From Ettlia oleoabundans (Eukaryota > Chlorophyta > Chlorophyceae > Chlamydomonadales), in contig JAAMXP010001456.1 of NCBI GenBank assembly GCA_019693395.1, forward strand, positions 1 through 50,560: a DNA stretch of 50,560 nucleotides, given 5' to 3'. This document shows, in pieces, positions 1 to 12,600 of this stretch. The notes beneath the pieces were generated by a model. It searched no databases. It was not told the origin of the DNA and saw only the letters and a list, made by a program, of their open reading frames with translations. The stretch's first letter is position 1, and each line of letters begins with the position of its first letter. Both the position numbers and the translations under genes were made by a program.

Positions 1-341
1 TATTTATTAAGTTTCATCATTAGATTTGCAAAACTACATGTGTAGTTGTGCTTTTAAAGGCCAAAGAGTATCCAGCTACTATGCAACCGCGCCAGCAGCA
101 TTGAGCGTGGGCGGTGGGGTTCCTTCTTTTCGCCTTCCGTGCGTCAATGCTAAACCGTACTCGGGGCAGCTGTATAATGGCAGCTCTGTGGAGTGCACCC
201 GCCATTGCAACGGAATATATACATTCACTTTTCTCTTCGTCTCATTTTGCAGGCGAAGATCTGCATGATGAATGGAGAGTGGGAAGCGCTGAAAGAGCGA
301 GCTGCGCAGGGACAGGGCTTCGGCAGCAGCCTTTAACATTT

Positions 342-3300
342 TTATAAGAGAAAACTCCCTTGTGACATCAAGGAAGCCATACAAACGACAATGCATCGAA
401 ATCCCGGCACATGCAACATGTCAACCAGCAGCACTGCCCCAATTGATTTCTCACTCTCATCATCCATGAACCACAGGCCCTGGCTTTTGAACAATTGTAG
501 CTTTCCCTCATAGCCAGTGCAAATGGGGTGCAGGAACATGACTGCAGGGGCATAGGACGGGTCAATAAGGTCTGTACTTCCCTAGTACCGTAACGTAGGG
601 CCACACAACATAACTGCAGCATGGCAGAAGGCACCAGTCATAGTCGTAAGGAAGCAGCTCCAGTCATGCCTCTGCATATGCATATTTACCTGCCCAGTCG
701 CAGGGGTCAAGGAGGGGAACTTCGGTCGCATGTGCCAGGGTGCATGTTTCGTCCCAGTAATTAAAGAAGAACGGGAAGTATGTTCGCATCAGCATTCTGC
801 TATCAGTTGCATTTTCACGTAGTCTCTGCACCAAAGAAGAACTGATTGGTCGGCAACAAACAGAAAAACAGGGGGGGGTATCGTTACATTGGCACGTCAA
901 CAACTCACGGCAGCATGCTCCTTTCGGCAGGATCCCACTGAAAGGCAAAGCCTCCAGATAGATGGTGGAACAGCACGCAACGCCGGCTGGGTGGGTCGCC
1001 CGTCCTTGATCATTTGCGGAGCCAGGGCTGCCCATGTCTTGGCGAAGTTGATACTGGCCTGTGTCGGAAGCATGACAAAGTTGCCGCTGTTGACTGCAAA
1101 CAACACATGCGTCAGTTGAAAACCAATCAATAAGGAGTTCTGCCTTTCAACTCAGGAGGCCAAACTGGCAAGCAAGCTACAAATACGTATAGGAAAAAGA
1201 ACATAGCGCGTGCCTGGGCCTTCCTGTTGGATTGCAGCATCCACATGTGCATTTTCAATAAATGTCATGTAACTTTCCCACACTGGCTTCACAACATATG
1301 TGATGTCGCTATCTGCACAACCCAGCACACTGTCGAGAAGTTTGCGAAAGGTCATGCATTGTAAGACGCAGCATCTCAATGCAAGCCAGCCCATAGAACG
1401 CTTACTTGCCTGTGATAAACACGACATAACCTTGTTGCAGCAGGTGTGCAAGAAGAACTGGCTTCAGCCAGACAATAACCTGCATTCTTAGCGGGTGAAA
1501 CTGGCTTTGTTCGATGATGCGCACGCGCCTCCGCGTTGATTGACACCGACACTAAGCTCTAAACCTACCAAATAGTCATGGGAGCCTATACTGCCAGCAC
1601 GCTTTCCGTTATCCAAGCGCTCTGGCAGAAACTCCGTCACATTCGCGCACGGGAGATTCAGGTCGATGCATGCCTCCAGATCTTCCGTGTCCCAGGTAGC
1701 AACAATGTAGTTGCGCACCCCGCCGAACTTCACCATGGAATAAACTACGTCAGGGTGATAAACAAACGTGGTGAATAATGCCACCAGCTGTCATCAGTTT
1801 ATGGCAGGTGTTTTAGGTGAGGGTATATCTGAGGTGATGCATGCCAAGCAACGCTATCTGCAATGTTTATTGTTTGCTTAGCAGGCTGCATGCACGCAAC
1901 ACCTAGAACATCCAAGCCTGTTTGAATGACAGGAACAGCCAGTGCTGCAACAGTCCACAATGAACAGAAGTAATTGACTGCCTTTCCCACATTTGCATCA
2001 TTAGAGCACAGCCGTGACTAGCAAGCAAATGATGCTCATGTGGCTACATGCCGCCCCACAATGGCTGACACGACATGCTGATTTCCTGCATGACTGAGCA
2101 GGCGGCAAAAACGTTGATGTGATGCCCGCACGCATGCCAGTGTACACACACGTGAAGTAATTCGCTCTTCCGCTCCTTACGAGCGCCCCAGCCCCCCCCA
2201 CCTACACAGCAAAGTGTCGAGCACGCATGCACACACAAGCTAGCGCACCCTGACGCACTAGGTACACAAGCATGCAGGAAGGGTACTGTGCTTGGTGGGC
2301 ACAACAGACGAAAACACCAAGAGATAGTTGCCCTGTGTACTCACTGCAGTTTTGCGCCATGGCGGCAAAGCGTCGGTTGAAGCTGATCAGCGTAATGGTT
2401 TTGCTATAATCGCCAAACGGCGTGGCCCGCAAGTCCAGCAAGTCGCCTAGATTATGCACGCCCATATATTTGAGTGCCTTGGTACGGGGCGGCAGCAGCC
2501 ATGGGGTTGCTTCAAACTCTGCTAAGATGTCAGCATCCCGCTCAGGAAGGCTCGGGTCAGTCTGCACAGCCCTTTTTGAGATGCAGCACTAGCCAAGCAG
2601 TCAGGATGCAGACGCATCTTACCGTCATGGACAGCATCACTGGTGATTCGCACACCAACATATCTGATGTTTCACAGCAACAGACAACCATGCAGTACCC
2701 ATAGGCCTGGCTTACAAGTAAGGATTGATATGCGGCCTGGCTTGGATACTCCATTGGAGTAGTGCCTGGCCAAAGAGGTCCTGGAGGAAGAGGAGGTGAC
2801 GGAAAGGCATGTGACTTTGAGTTGCGGGTGTGAAGAAGGAAGGAAAAAGCGGTCTGTGCCAAACCACTAAAGGAAGGCAACCTTACCTCCACGCTGAAGT
2901 TGCAAATGTTGCATATGTGCTTGTCGTGTTCCACCCGCACGCCTTCTGCACGTTGGGTTGCCCACGTCTTTTTTGGGAGCAACAGATCGCCTACGTCAGC
3001 CAGGGCATGCATCGGCGAATTGAAAGCATTAGCAAGTGTAACCTGGCTTAAGAAGTATCCTTGTTGAGGAAGGAATGTTACAGTTTAATTGGTGGGCACA
3101 CCAGAGCTAGGTGCATGCATGCATCATCATGACCGTCTGGCTGCTTCAGCATCCTCCAAATTGCACTAAGTTGGTAAGCTGCCAAGGGTAAAACATACCC
3201 ATAATCAACATATCAATCTGTGTGCAGCCAGTGCAGGGCAGCACATTGCTGAGGCATCACTTGTATATAAAAAATTGCACAGAATAGTGACACGGCTGCA

Positions 3301-3469
3301 ACAGAGGCAAGAACGCCTGAAGCACAACGTTGCTGGCTGTGCTGCCTCCACAGTGCCCTTACCAATCAGTCCTCCAGCGCCATTGGCGGTTCAGCAATAG
3401 AATTGTGAGCAGTAGCCCAGCGCAACCAACCACGATGCGGCCGGCTCCGCTCCATGCGAGTCGTCGCAT
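342..3469 (-). CDS. GT77-family nucleotide-diphospho-sugar transferase (Golgi type II membrane protein)
   Basis: Probable GT77 glycosyltransferase (PF03407; plant relatives RRA, RGXT, XEG113 transfer arabinose or xylose in the Golgi). Ten exons read: 3363-3469, 2887-3046, 2623-2706, about 2345-2561, 1569-1787, 1410-1479, 1187-1312, 909-1093, 690-825, 342-541. The start at 3469 is chosen because it gives a short basic N-terminus followed by a hydrophobic anchor (GRIVVGCAGLLLTILLL). Family marks in order: VIVWLKPVLLAHLLQQGY; the DxD metal/nucleotide-sugar motif in FITDSDITYV, split by an intron; NSGNFVMLPTQASINF; and a C-terminal HPICTGYEGKLQLFKSQGLW. The intron after FIT has a GC donor (GCAAGT), and phase supports it. 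The exon 4/5 junction is one base out of phase, so a boundary or a small exon is missing there. The acceptor before exon 2 is AAG. Length is about 500 residues. The family call is good; the sugar and acceptor are unknown. Confidence 0.75.
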
Positions 3470-3714
3470 CGACGCCGAAGTATGACTTATGCGGCAACAG
3501 CCAACAAATCAAACCCGACCACCAAAAATTTGCGCGCAAGCGGGAAGGGGACGAAGGGTCGAGTCGTCGAGGGGAAAATGACGATGGCATAGGCATCTTC
3601 AAAAATTCAACATCTGCGGTCAACCGCAATATAATCGTCAAAGGCGGCTTAACCGCAGTCGGAACACCTGACCCGTGAAGGATGAAAAGATCGGGTTAAA
3701 GGCGACTAACGCAA

Positions 3715-4870
3715 TTGCAGTGGGCGTCTGTACTAACGTACAACTCTGATCAACCCTGGCTCCTCACAAACACCGCTGACATGATCCCCCGCATCCAACT
3801 GGCCAACCGTTTGATTTCAGGGGAAGCTTGCAACCAACTCGCCGCCGATTTTGAACGTCTGTATACCAATCTGCCACTTGATGACCTAGCCCACCGCATC
3901 AATGCTTTCATTGCTCTGGCTGCCTCCCTACGCCCTGGCAGCGTAGCTGTGCGCATAATATTATCACAAGTCCAAACCCCTAGAATGGCTGCCCTTTCTA
4001 CCACCTGGTTAACGTTCTGGCCGTGTTGGCAAGCATAGCTTTCCTGGCTGCACTGGCTGGTGCACAACACTTTCCTCACCTGTTCGAGCGATCTCTGCCG
4101 CCAACTTTTATGCATCCCTATGGGGGGCAACGCTGCCATTTTTTAGCCAATTATTACCTGTTTATGTATGAGCTCTCTTTCCTTACACGTTTGGCTGGGC
4201 CCATTCCTAGCTATCCCGCATCTTCTTAGGCCAGCTGTCAAACCGGCAATACAGGAGCTCCTGCCTGATGCAGGTTTGCAATTGGTCCATACCGACTGTG
4301 CACAGCTTACCGTTATTCCCTCTGAGGCGGTGCCCCTCACTTTCTACACCAAACAGGCACCTGTCCCACCCCTTTTGGAACATGTTGCGCTTTATATAGC
4401 CAACAGTTTCGTTTTACAGACCGGTACATCGACGATCTGTACACATTGAACAACGTATTGCTCACGGCTTACCTATGAGTCACAGTTCCTACCTGACTTC
4501 CCACAGCTCTACGGTGTCTACCCTGCTCACTTATCCCTTAACCACACAGCCTCAGGCCACACTGTGCCCTTCTTAGATATTACCATCAAACCTGCAGAGC
4601 ACACCACCTCACAAACCTTGCCAACTGTATGACAAGCGGTGGGATTACCCGCTCCTAATCATCAAGTTCCCCCAAGCCACCTCGAAACTGTCTTCTCGCT
4701 CCAATATGGCATAGTGACCAGCCAGTTCCACCGTTTCCTCCAAATTCTGCTTGATGTTGAAAGATTTTTGCAAAACCAACGCTCGCGTAATTATTCAAAT
4801 AGCGGAGCGTGACTGTGACCCGCACCGTTGTCTCAACAAGCTGCAATCCCTCTTGCGGGATTACCGGGCA
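3715..4870 (+). pseudogene. Degenerate Penelope-like reverse transcriptase fragment
   Basis: Pieces of one reverse transcriptase lie in order but in different frames. They are a DFERLYTNLPLDDL block near 3860-3895, a PMGG-plus-LANYYLFMYELSFL block near 4105-4180, RYIDDLYTLNN near 4423-4450 (catalytic YIDD), VPFLDITIKP near 4566-4595, LYDKRWDYPLLIIKFPQA near 4625-4680, and an LQYGIVTSQFHRF block near 4700-4740. This order, and the spacing of GGN, YxDD, LDI and YG...SQ, resemble Penelope-like reverse transcriptases rather than LTR-element ones. No single open frame joins the blocks, so the copy is inactive. No endonuclease domain was found. A piece of the 3' part is duplicated at 4905-5002. Confidence 0.65.
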
Positions 4871-5002
4871 TCTGCCCACACCCCCATGGGTGTGGGGGTG
4901 TGAACCTCGAAACTGTCTTCTCGCTCAAAATATGGCATAGTGACCAGCCAGTTCCACCGTTTCCTCCGAATTCTGCTCGATGCTGAAGATTTTGCAAATT
5001 GC
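4680..5002 (+). repeat. Direct repeat of about 97 bp, 225 bp apart, in the RT remnant
   Basis: The stretch beginning CCTCGAAACTGTCTTCTCGC at 4680 recurs at 4905 with a few changes and single-base indels. Both copies encode the same RT C-terminal block. Between them, at about 4874-4901, lies a C-rich/G-rich near-palindrome around CCCCCATGGGTGTGGGGG. It is a local duplication inside a dead element. Confidence 0.8.
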
Positions 5003-5690
5003 GTCGCGGTAGCTGACCCTGCTGCTGTATGGCAATTTGGGTTGTGGCTGTCTGCGGTCCCGAACGTTGTTCTCGGAGGCGTTCGGCGCTCTCGTTTCGT
5101 CGTCCCTGCGTGCCAGCAGGTATGTGGACAAATGTGTATGTTGGTATGGCCGTGTGGCGTAGGCGGTGGGTGGGGCATGGAAACGTGGGTCGGTTTGGGC
5201 CAATGATTGCGACTAGTGAGTCCGTGCGTTGGCGGTTTTACACTGGTGATTTACTAGGTTGATGCGAGTGGAACACACTGCTTGACTTGAGCGAGTAGGT
5301 GCGTGACATTGCCGCAGGGGTCGCTGAGGCAACCGTTTGTTCGTGCTGGAGTGTCGATTAGAGGGCGGTGGTGCGCTGCAAGGAGTGTAGCTTCCTTTGG
5401 CAGAGGTGCAATTGCATGCGGCAGTGGTGCAGTTGTTGCCCTGCTTGCTGTGGTGTGCTGCACTTGCTGCGGTTTGGCGTGGCACAAGCTGGATCTATTG
5501 TATTGCTGGAGGACATCAGTGATGTTGCGTGTATGTTGTTTCTGGCGTTGTTGCTAAATCTGTTATTTTCTCGCTGTTATGCAGGCAGTGGCGCACGGTG
5601 CCGAGTGGCGACCGGTGCTGGATTGGTCTTGGGCACTGCTGTGGCATTGTTGGTGACGGTGCTGTTGCAAGCTTTGAAAAGCGTTTCTGT
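5002..5690. other. No gene recognised; G/T-rich stretch
   Basis: Open frames are short on both strands and mutually shadowing. The + strand is rich in G and T. No conserved motif was recognised. The stretch lies between the RT remnant and the OTU-like remnant, and probably belongs to the same mobile-element debris. Confidence 0.4.
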
Positions 5691-5692
5691 TG

Positions 5693-6297
5693 AAAGTTGA
5701 AAAGGCTTTGGTGGGTGAAATGGAGGCTCGTGCTGCTCTTAATGCTGGTGTAAGCTCTGATGTGAATGTGTCGTTGATTGGTCGCGGTTTGGGCACTTAT
5801 GTAACTGGCTTGCCTGTAGCAGAACGCATAGCAAGAGAAGATGTATTATAGCCTGTACAGATGGCTGATGGCAATTGTGCGTATAGTGCTATCTTACGTT
5901 GTGTGGTCTGCCGGTGTCGGCGAAGGCAGTGTTGCGCAAGTCTGCTGTGGGTGCTGTGCTGCGGTATGCTGATGAGCGGTTGTGCATTGGCAACCTTGGC
6001 GAGGGAGCGGTCTACAGTTTAAATGAATGGCTACGCGATCGAGGGGAAGGTCTGTGTGCTGATACTGAGGCATGTGGTCAACAGGCTGGTATGTCAGGCA
6101 CTTGGATCCGGGACTATGAGTTGGAAGCCTTGGGCCGTGCTATGCTCTGCAGATTCCTTAATCAGAAAGGGTGCACAGGCATCTTGCCAGGTCAGCCTGA
6201 GGCTGTTGCTAGTCATCCTGCTGCTGACACAACAGGTGTTGCTGATTGGCCCGTCCTTCAGCTGTTGTTTGTGAACGTTCATTTTATAGCACTATGA
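5693..6297 (+). pseudogene. OTU-like cysteine protease remnant
   Basis: Reading from 5693 gives a coding-like stretch (VEKALVGEMEARAALNAGVS... to REDVL), then an in-frame TAG at 5849-5851. The same frame then continues into MADGNCAYSAILRC at 5861. DGNC followed by a hydrophobic helix is the catalytic cysteine motif of OTU deubiquitinases. A frameshift near 5900 leads to a second frame (5899-6297) with WIRDYELEALGRAMLCRFLN near 6107 and an ending NVHFIAL, where the His matches the catalytic histidine position. Order and spacing fit an OTU domain of about 145 residues. With a stop and a frameshift it is probably a relic; OTU domains are common cargo of eukaryotic transposons. An intron could explain the frameshift but not the stop. 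Confidence 0.5.
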
Positions 6298-7560
6298 ATG
6301 TACACGCCACCATGAATATGGTCATGGACGGTGTGATCATCAGGGCCGAAGAGGTGCAGCGCGAACAGGTAACCACGTGCCGCACTGTCACCTCCTCTTG
6401 CCGTGCCGCCAGATACACACCTGCTCCACTATCGCCTCCTTTACGTCTCCTTCTCTGACGCACGCCCCCTCACAGCCACCATCGCTCCCCACTGCCCCTT
6501 GCAGACTCCTACCACACCCAACCAGCCTCCCATGTCGCCTCAGGTACGCTGTGCTAGCCTGCTCTGCACAGCTCTCCCTCACCTGCACACCATGTTGTCG
6601 GTGTGCACCACTCAGTTGCCCAGGCCCTACCCTACTTCTCTCCCTTTACAAATGGACCAACCGTCCACCTCCGCCAACCCAAATGCACCCATCACCGACC
6701 CTGCTGCGCCAGACATCAAAACTGAACCTGAAGGTGCCGAGGCTATGCAAACATAAGCCCTTTCACCTCAACGCATCAAACACCTCCTGCCATGCTTTCC
6801 GCTCCCGCCCACTTCCCACTCCCGCCCACTTCCCACTCCCGCCCACCCTTGAAGTCATCGATGCCTTGTACCACTACAAGCTGTACCAACGCTCTCTACG
6901 CTAGCACATACAAATTACCATACACCTCAATTTCTCGAAGTGGCGGTGCCTTGTACCACTACAACCTGTACCAAAGCTGTCTTAGATAGCTGCTACAAAC
7001 CACCATGCACCATTCTCCGTACTTCTTGCCTCCTTCCCCTCCCACTTCCTCCCTCTCTAGGGTTCCCATGTACCACTGCTCCCAATCCCAGATCCATTCC
7101 ATTGCTCTAAAATCCCCCCAGTCGTAAGCTTCTCTTCTCCTTTTTTGTACAGCAGCCGTCCTTGCCTGCCACAGCCTCCTCCTCTTCCACCGTCTGCCTG
7201 CCAGAAGTCACCCCCTCTCTTGCAGCCAAAGCTAGACATCTTGCCGTAGTTAACCGTAGCTGTACTGCAACTAGTTGCACAAAAGTTTCTTCTTGCCAGC
7301 AGCCGCAGGCAACTCTGCAATAAGCTAGTTGCCACCCACACCTCACCTTCTCTGCTTATCTTGCCTCCCTCCCCTCCGTCTTCCAGACTTGCAATGTACC
7401 ACTACTGCCATTCCCCCTTCCCTCTCCTTCCTCTACAATGACCCAGCCGTAAGCTTCTCCTCTGCTTCCCTGTACAGCCTACGGCCCGCCCACTGCTGTC
7501 GTCTTCAGCCCGCCCAATGTCACCACATATCTCCCGGACTATCTTGCTTCACTTAAACCG
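6298..7560. repeat. Pyrimidine-rich tract with short tandem repeats
   Basis: The + strand is strongly biased to C and T for over 1 kb. CGCCCACTTCCCACTCC recurs in tandem at about 6808-6845. A CTTGTACCACTACAA motif recurs near 6864 and 6950. One short frame at 6651-6755 encodes an acidic, Pro/Ser/Thr-rich tail with IKTEPE, a match to the sumoylation consensus; whether it is expressed is unknown. Other frames here are low-complexity and not convincing as genes. Confidence 0.5.
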
Positions 7561-9665
7561 GATCTGAAATGTAAACAGCTGCACAGAACGTTTCCTCTTG
7601 AAAACAGCCGCATCTATTACTGATACAACCAGCACTACAACAAATCCCTGCGGCAGGGCAGGCCTCCCGAGCATAGCTCGAATTATTTGGCAGTCGCGCA
7701 TGCTTTGCGTAATTGTGGAACAAAACACCGTTTCGTCACTTATCCATAGGCCTGCGGCCAACTCCGCTTCGTCACTCCGCTCACTACGTTGGGCAGGCCA
7801 AAACCGGCCCTCCAGCGGGTTGCGATTTCGGGCGCCGGCGGATGTGGCGACGGACCTTCTCTCCCCCCCTACGTTGAGGGTGGAAATTGCCGCACATCCG
7901 CAAGCCTTCCATATCCCCAACACCCATCCTGCCGATGGCGGCGGATGGCAGGAGCCAGCCCAGCCAGCTTCCAAGCCAGCCACAGACACGCATTGCAACG
8001 TTGGCGAAACACGCTGCCTCAAAGACACTGACACATAGTAAAGGTCCTGAGCACGTAGCACACTGATTATAAGCACGTTGCTATGGACGCGTCATTTCAG
8101 TCAGTGGGCGGCAGCGAAGGCGTTCCTGCCTCCTTTCGTGCCGCTCGTGCTCTGCGCTGCATCCATCAGGCCAATACCTTTGCCCGCCTACTGGGTCAAT
8201 GTGGCTTCCTTTACGGGGCAATAGTGGCCATGAGAAGCCGCCCCGCGAACCATGCTGTGCGCACGGCAGGGCGGATGCTCACGCGTGCGTCTCGACGGCG
8301 GCTCACCCTTAGCAGCCTTAAGCACTTCCACATTTCATTGTGCAGACCATAGCTGGCTCAGCGCCCCACCAGCGAAACTGCTCACATCAAGTTCCTTAAA
8401 ATGTGTGTTCCCAGTCGTCCTGCACTAGGTCTGGTCCTGGCTGGGCAGCGGGCCGCCGCCGCGGCGGACGCCACCGCCGCTGCCCTCCGCGATGGGTGCT
8501 GCTCCACTATTCTTGTCCCCTCCGTTGTTGATCACATGCCTAGGCAGCACAGTGGCGGTGACAGGCAATATTCTCGTCTCTCTCTCTCTTTACCGTACAG
8601 TGAGCAAGGGGGGGGAGGGGCCCACTGTAGGGCGGGATGTGGTTGAGGGTGAGGCGCGCGGCAGTGAGAGTGGGATGGACCTAAGGGGACTGGACGAGGC
8701 CCTTGGCAACTGCGGCTCGTGCTAGACAAGCAGTATGGGTGCAAACTGGCAAGGTGCAGGGCACGCTGCTGCCGATTGAAAGTTCAAAGTACCGGAAGCA
8801 GGATGGGCGGCGCGATTGGGGCTCTCGGCGACCTCCGGCGCAAGACTGGCCGGGTGGCAAAGGCTGTAGTTGCAGTCTTTCATCGGAGATGTCAAGGGGA
8901 GGAAAGAACCATCAAATACCGATCAGACAGCCTTGGTCACCGGCAGGGGCCAATAAGGTACAGAAATGATGCTCTCGATGAACTGAGTTTGAATTATGGA
9001 ATAGCCGCGAGGGCTTGCGGAATGCCACGCACGGATGACGTCACTTCGCGTGCATTACTTGAGCATGCTGTGCAAGAAATGCTGCGCAAAGTGGAATGGG
9101 TGGAATAGGTGGAATGCATTGGCCTGACACCTGCATTCGTAGGGCAGGTCAAAAACCGGGCCGGAATGCAGTGTGTATTTCCTAGGTTGTTGCCACTTTT
9201 GTTGTTGACATATGCCACGGTAGCGCAAGGTCCCGGGCCCGGTAAATGTCATCCGGAGTGTACCCAACACGGGTGAGGGTGGTGACGGTGGTCAAAGTTC
9301 AGTGGTGGTGTGAGGCGGAGCTTTGGCTCAAGAATGACAGTAGTTTATGCCCACGTCCCTTACTCACATAGGAGGGGCGATGTTGTTCTGCCAAACTATC
9401 CGCAGGAACTGCGGCGACTTTGGCTTATGCGCGTGAGTTTGAAACAGTCAAGATTGCATAGAACAGTGCACCTCATCCCGCTCTCGTTGCGGCACTTTCT
9501 AGCCAAAACTGAAGAGTTGCCCACATTGCAATGCGGACCCATGTTTGTCTGCGCCTTGCGTGCCTGTGGGTGGGTTAAGGAGGGCTTCTTTACGCGCCCG
9601 CTATCATCACCACCATGGCGTGCGTTCTCAGCGCAGCTTGTAATACCCAGTCACCGTGCTTGCAG
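7561..9665. other. No gene recognised
   Basis: Frames of 90-190 codons exist on the + strand (7598-8038, 8083-8352, 8719-9108, 9310-9885), but none shows a recognised domain or convincing splice structure. The N-terminal exon or exons of the downstream exostosin gene must lie somewhere here. One candidate is the frame from 9310 ending before a GTGAGT at about 9433. This is not established. Confidence 0.35.
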
Positions 9666-12600
9666 TTGCCCGTTTGGCCGCATAGGCGATGGTTGCGAGA
9701 TTGATTACCTGGGTCCTTGTCGAAAAGGTCCTGACCTCCCTGGTATGTTGACCAGCTCAGCTGTCATGCCAGGCTACAGCATCATGCAGTGGTCAACCGC
9801 AAGTTGTCAACCATCTGAGGTTTGCAGGCTATACTTAATAACTCCCCCTGACATTCCCTGCATGCCTCAGCTTATTGTGGACTGAGGTTTGCACACAGTT
9901 GTGAGTGCATCCGACGCTGTAAAACGTATTATTGTGGCAACACCACCGAAGGCCTGGCACGGTGTTCTGGACCTGGTGGTCTTGGCCATATTTCAGAGGA
10001 CCATGTTTGCTATATGCGTGAGGGTGTAGAGCCAGATAAACAGGCAAGCATTGGTATTGTTCGGTTTGCTGGAATGTATTCCCCAGTACTCGTTATAGTG
10101 TTTGTTCTACCTCGATTAGATTCAGGCCACTTGTCGATGTCTTGTAGTACTCCAATTTCCCTGAAGAGGGGGAGCAGGGTGTTAAATTCTACTCCAGCTG
10201 GGTTTCAGAGAAGGCACTGGAGGTAGATCGCAGGCAAGGCTTAAAGCAAATTACGCGGGAGTATTGCCTTTGCTTCTTGGGTTTCCAATGTAAACGCCAG
10301 TCCCGACGCATGCGCCCATTAATGAAGGCATGATGTAGGCATACTTATTCATGCGTGGTGTTCACAATGCAGTTTAGCGCAAATGACCCATCCGCAAAAG
10401 CATATGAGGGTTGCCTCGGACTCAAAGTGCCCCACCCGCTGCAACATGCACGGGCTTTGCGTTTATGATGTCAAGGAGCCAAGGCGCCATAGATGCGAAT
10501 GCCTCCGTGGATATGCGGTGAGGCAGAGTGAGTTATGCCAGTCGTTGGTGCGTGTCATTGAATTTGTTCTGGTTTATTGAACAAGCTGATTGGCATGTGT
10601 TTGTCGCAGGGAGCCAGTTGTTCAATTAAAATCGCAGATAATCGCTGCTTTCTCAATTGTGGAGGCAAGCCAACCCCCACTCTATGTTGTTTAACTATTG
10701 TTGTTATTCTGTTTGGATCTTTGCTGATGACATGAACATCGTGCTCCCTGTCTCTGACCTCTAGGGCATGGAATATGTGAGGATTTGTTTTGCAAGTGCC
10801 AGGCGCCATACTTTAGCCTTGGCTGCTCCCGTAGCAACGTTTACCCTGCAAATTTCTCCAGACCTAATCCCATCGACTTTAAAATATACATGCAAGTGTC
10901 AATCAGATTGCTCGGTGATTTCTGTGTGTGTCTGATGTAGATTTGTAATTTGCATTGTTTGATGCAGCTACCATTGTCTGGCAGCCCCAGCCTGTGAGTA
11001 TTCATTTTGTGGCACATGCCACAGTGTTTGATTCAAATTTTGTTCATCGTAAGTAACCTGGCCTTTAAGTGATATCTCTCGTTAATACAGGTATGACCTG
11101 GATTTTCGTATGCCTTACGGGTCCTCTTTTTCTGGCGTTCCATGGATTCCTGCTGATGAAGAAGATGATTCCAAAATGATTTATTCGGCTTACTATCACG
11201 TAGGATCTATGTTCCTGTGTTGTATGTGGTGGTGGTCATGCGGTGCGTGCGCTAGAGGTGTGTGTGTGTGTATGGTGGTGGTGNNNNNNNNNNNNNNNNN
11301 NNNNNNNNNGAGGGGGCATTTCAACGGTGCATGATTGGCCTCATTGTGCCATGGGTGTTGCTGCCTGCTCACGCATGTAAGTATTTTTGCCTTGACTTGT
11401 GCAGTTTTTGGAGCAGTTTTTGCAGAGTGCAGTGCGCACTGAAGACCCATCTGAGGCCAACCTGTTCTATGTACCGTTTCAACGACTCCACTATGGGGGT
11501 GAGTTTCAGTTTGCGTTGGTAGCAGATGCATGTGGTTGTGGGGATTCCCTTTCTTTTCTTGACCCACTCCAGCTAATATTTGTGGTCTGTAGGCAACCCT
11601 ATAACGGGCGATCTAGGGCCCCAGGTCAACCGTGTGGTTGATTATGTTAAACAAAAATGGCCTTACTGGAATCGCACAAATGGCAGGGATCATTTCTTTG
11701 TGAGACTGAAATTTGCCAGACCCGGTGTTTATGCTCGCAACAAGCAACTATTTATGCAACGTTCTACTTGACTTCTTCAACTTGGTTTGTATCCACAGTT
11801 TTTGCCTGTGGATCGCGGTGCATGCGGTCTGGAAGGCGCAGCGACGGAAGCGATAAAGGTCACTCACTATGGCATGCACTTTCCACCACAAGGTGTGCTT
11901 CAGCCATTTTGTTGTGGGGCATGTCTGTTGCAATGATGTGTGAATAGAAACCTGACGTTGAAGTTCTCATGCCCACTAGGCTGGTGAGACGGATCGGGTC
12001 ATAACGTCGGGGTTCAAGCTTGTTTGCTATCGCTGCCACATGTCTGTCGTTCAATCCACAGTGCTACCAGTTTGCATTTCAGCCGTCAGATTAGCAATTG
12101 CTGAGTAATTCTGCTCAAGTTGTTTGTGATTTATCGTCCATGGCCCGCAGCTCCTGTTGGCTGCCATAACCCTGTGCGGGACGTTGTGGCGCCACCCTAT
12201 GAGATTCGCACAAGCGGTTGGATGAATAATTCTCTACAGCTCGGGGTCGATGGGGCCATCAAGATGAAAACAAGGTGTGTTATTGCATCCCGTGTCGCCC
12301 TTTTGGCTATTGCTTTTGTCAGGTTTAAGCCACCCCCGCTTCCCAACCCAACCCCAGTCATGGAGTTCCCAACCCCCATCACAGCTTGTTGTTTTTCGCG
12401 GGTGATATCAGGCAAGGGCATCCTGGTTACAGGTGAGCATTACAAAACTGATTATAAGGTAGTCCTTCCCAACGTCATCTGTGTAACTTCTGCGAATTGG
12501 GCTTATCAATACGATCTGCCAGTGGGTGGTGTTTGACTCCGTGTGTCGATGCCGTGGTTTACATGGCCTTCACTCGTCCGCATGCAGTGGCAATGCGCGC

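Noticed and set aside
6377..6904. 175-codon plus-strand frame in the pyrimidine-rich tract
   Set aside because: Pro/Leu/Ser/Thr-rich text is expected from C/T-rich DNA in any frame, and a second overlapping frame is equally open.
11110..11567. Open frames passing through the N run
   Set aside because: They depend on unknown bases and conflict with the exostosin exon phases.
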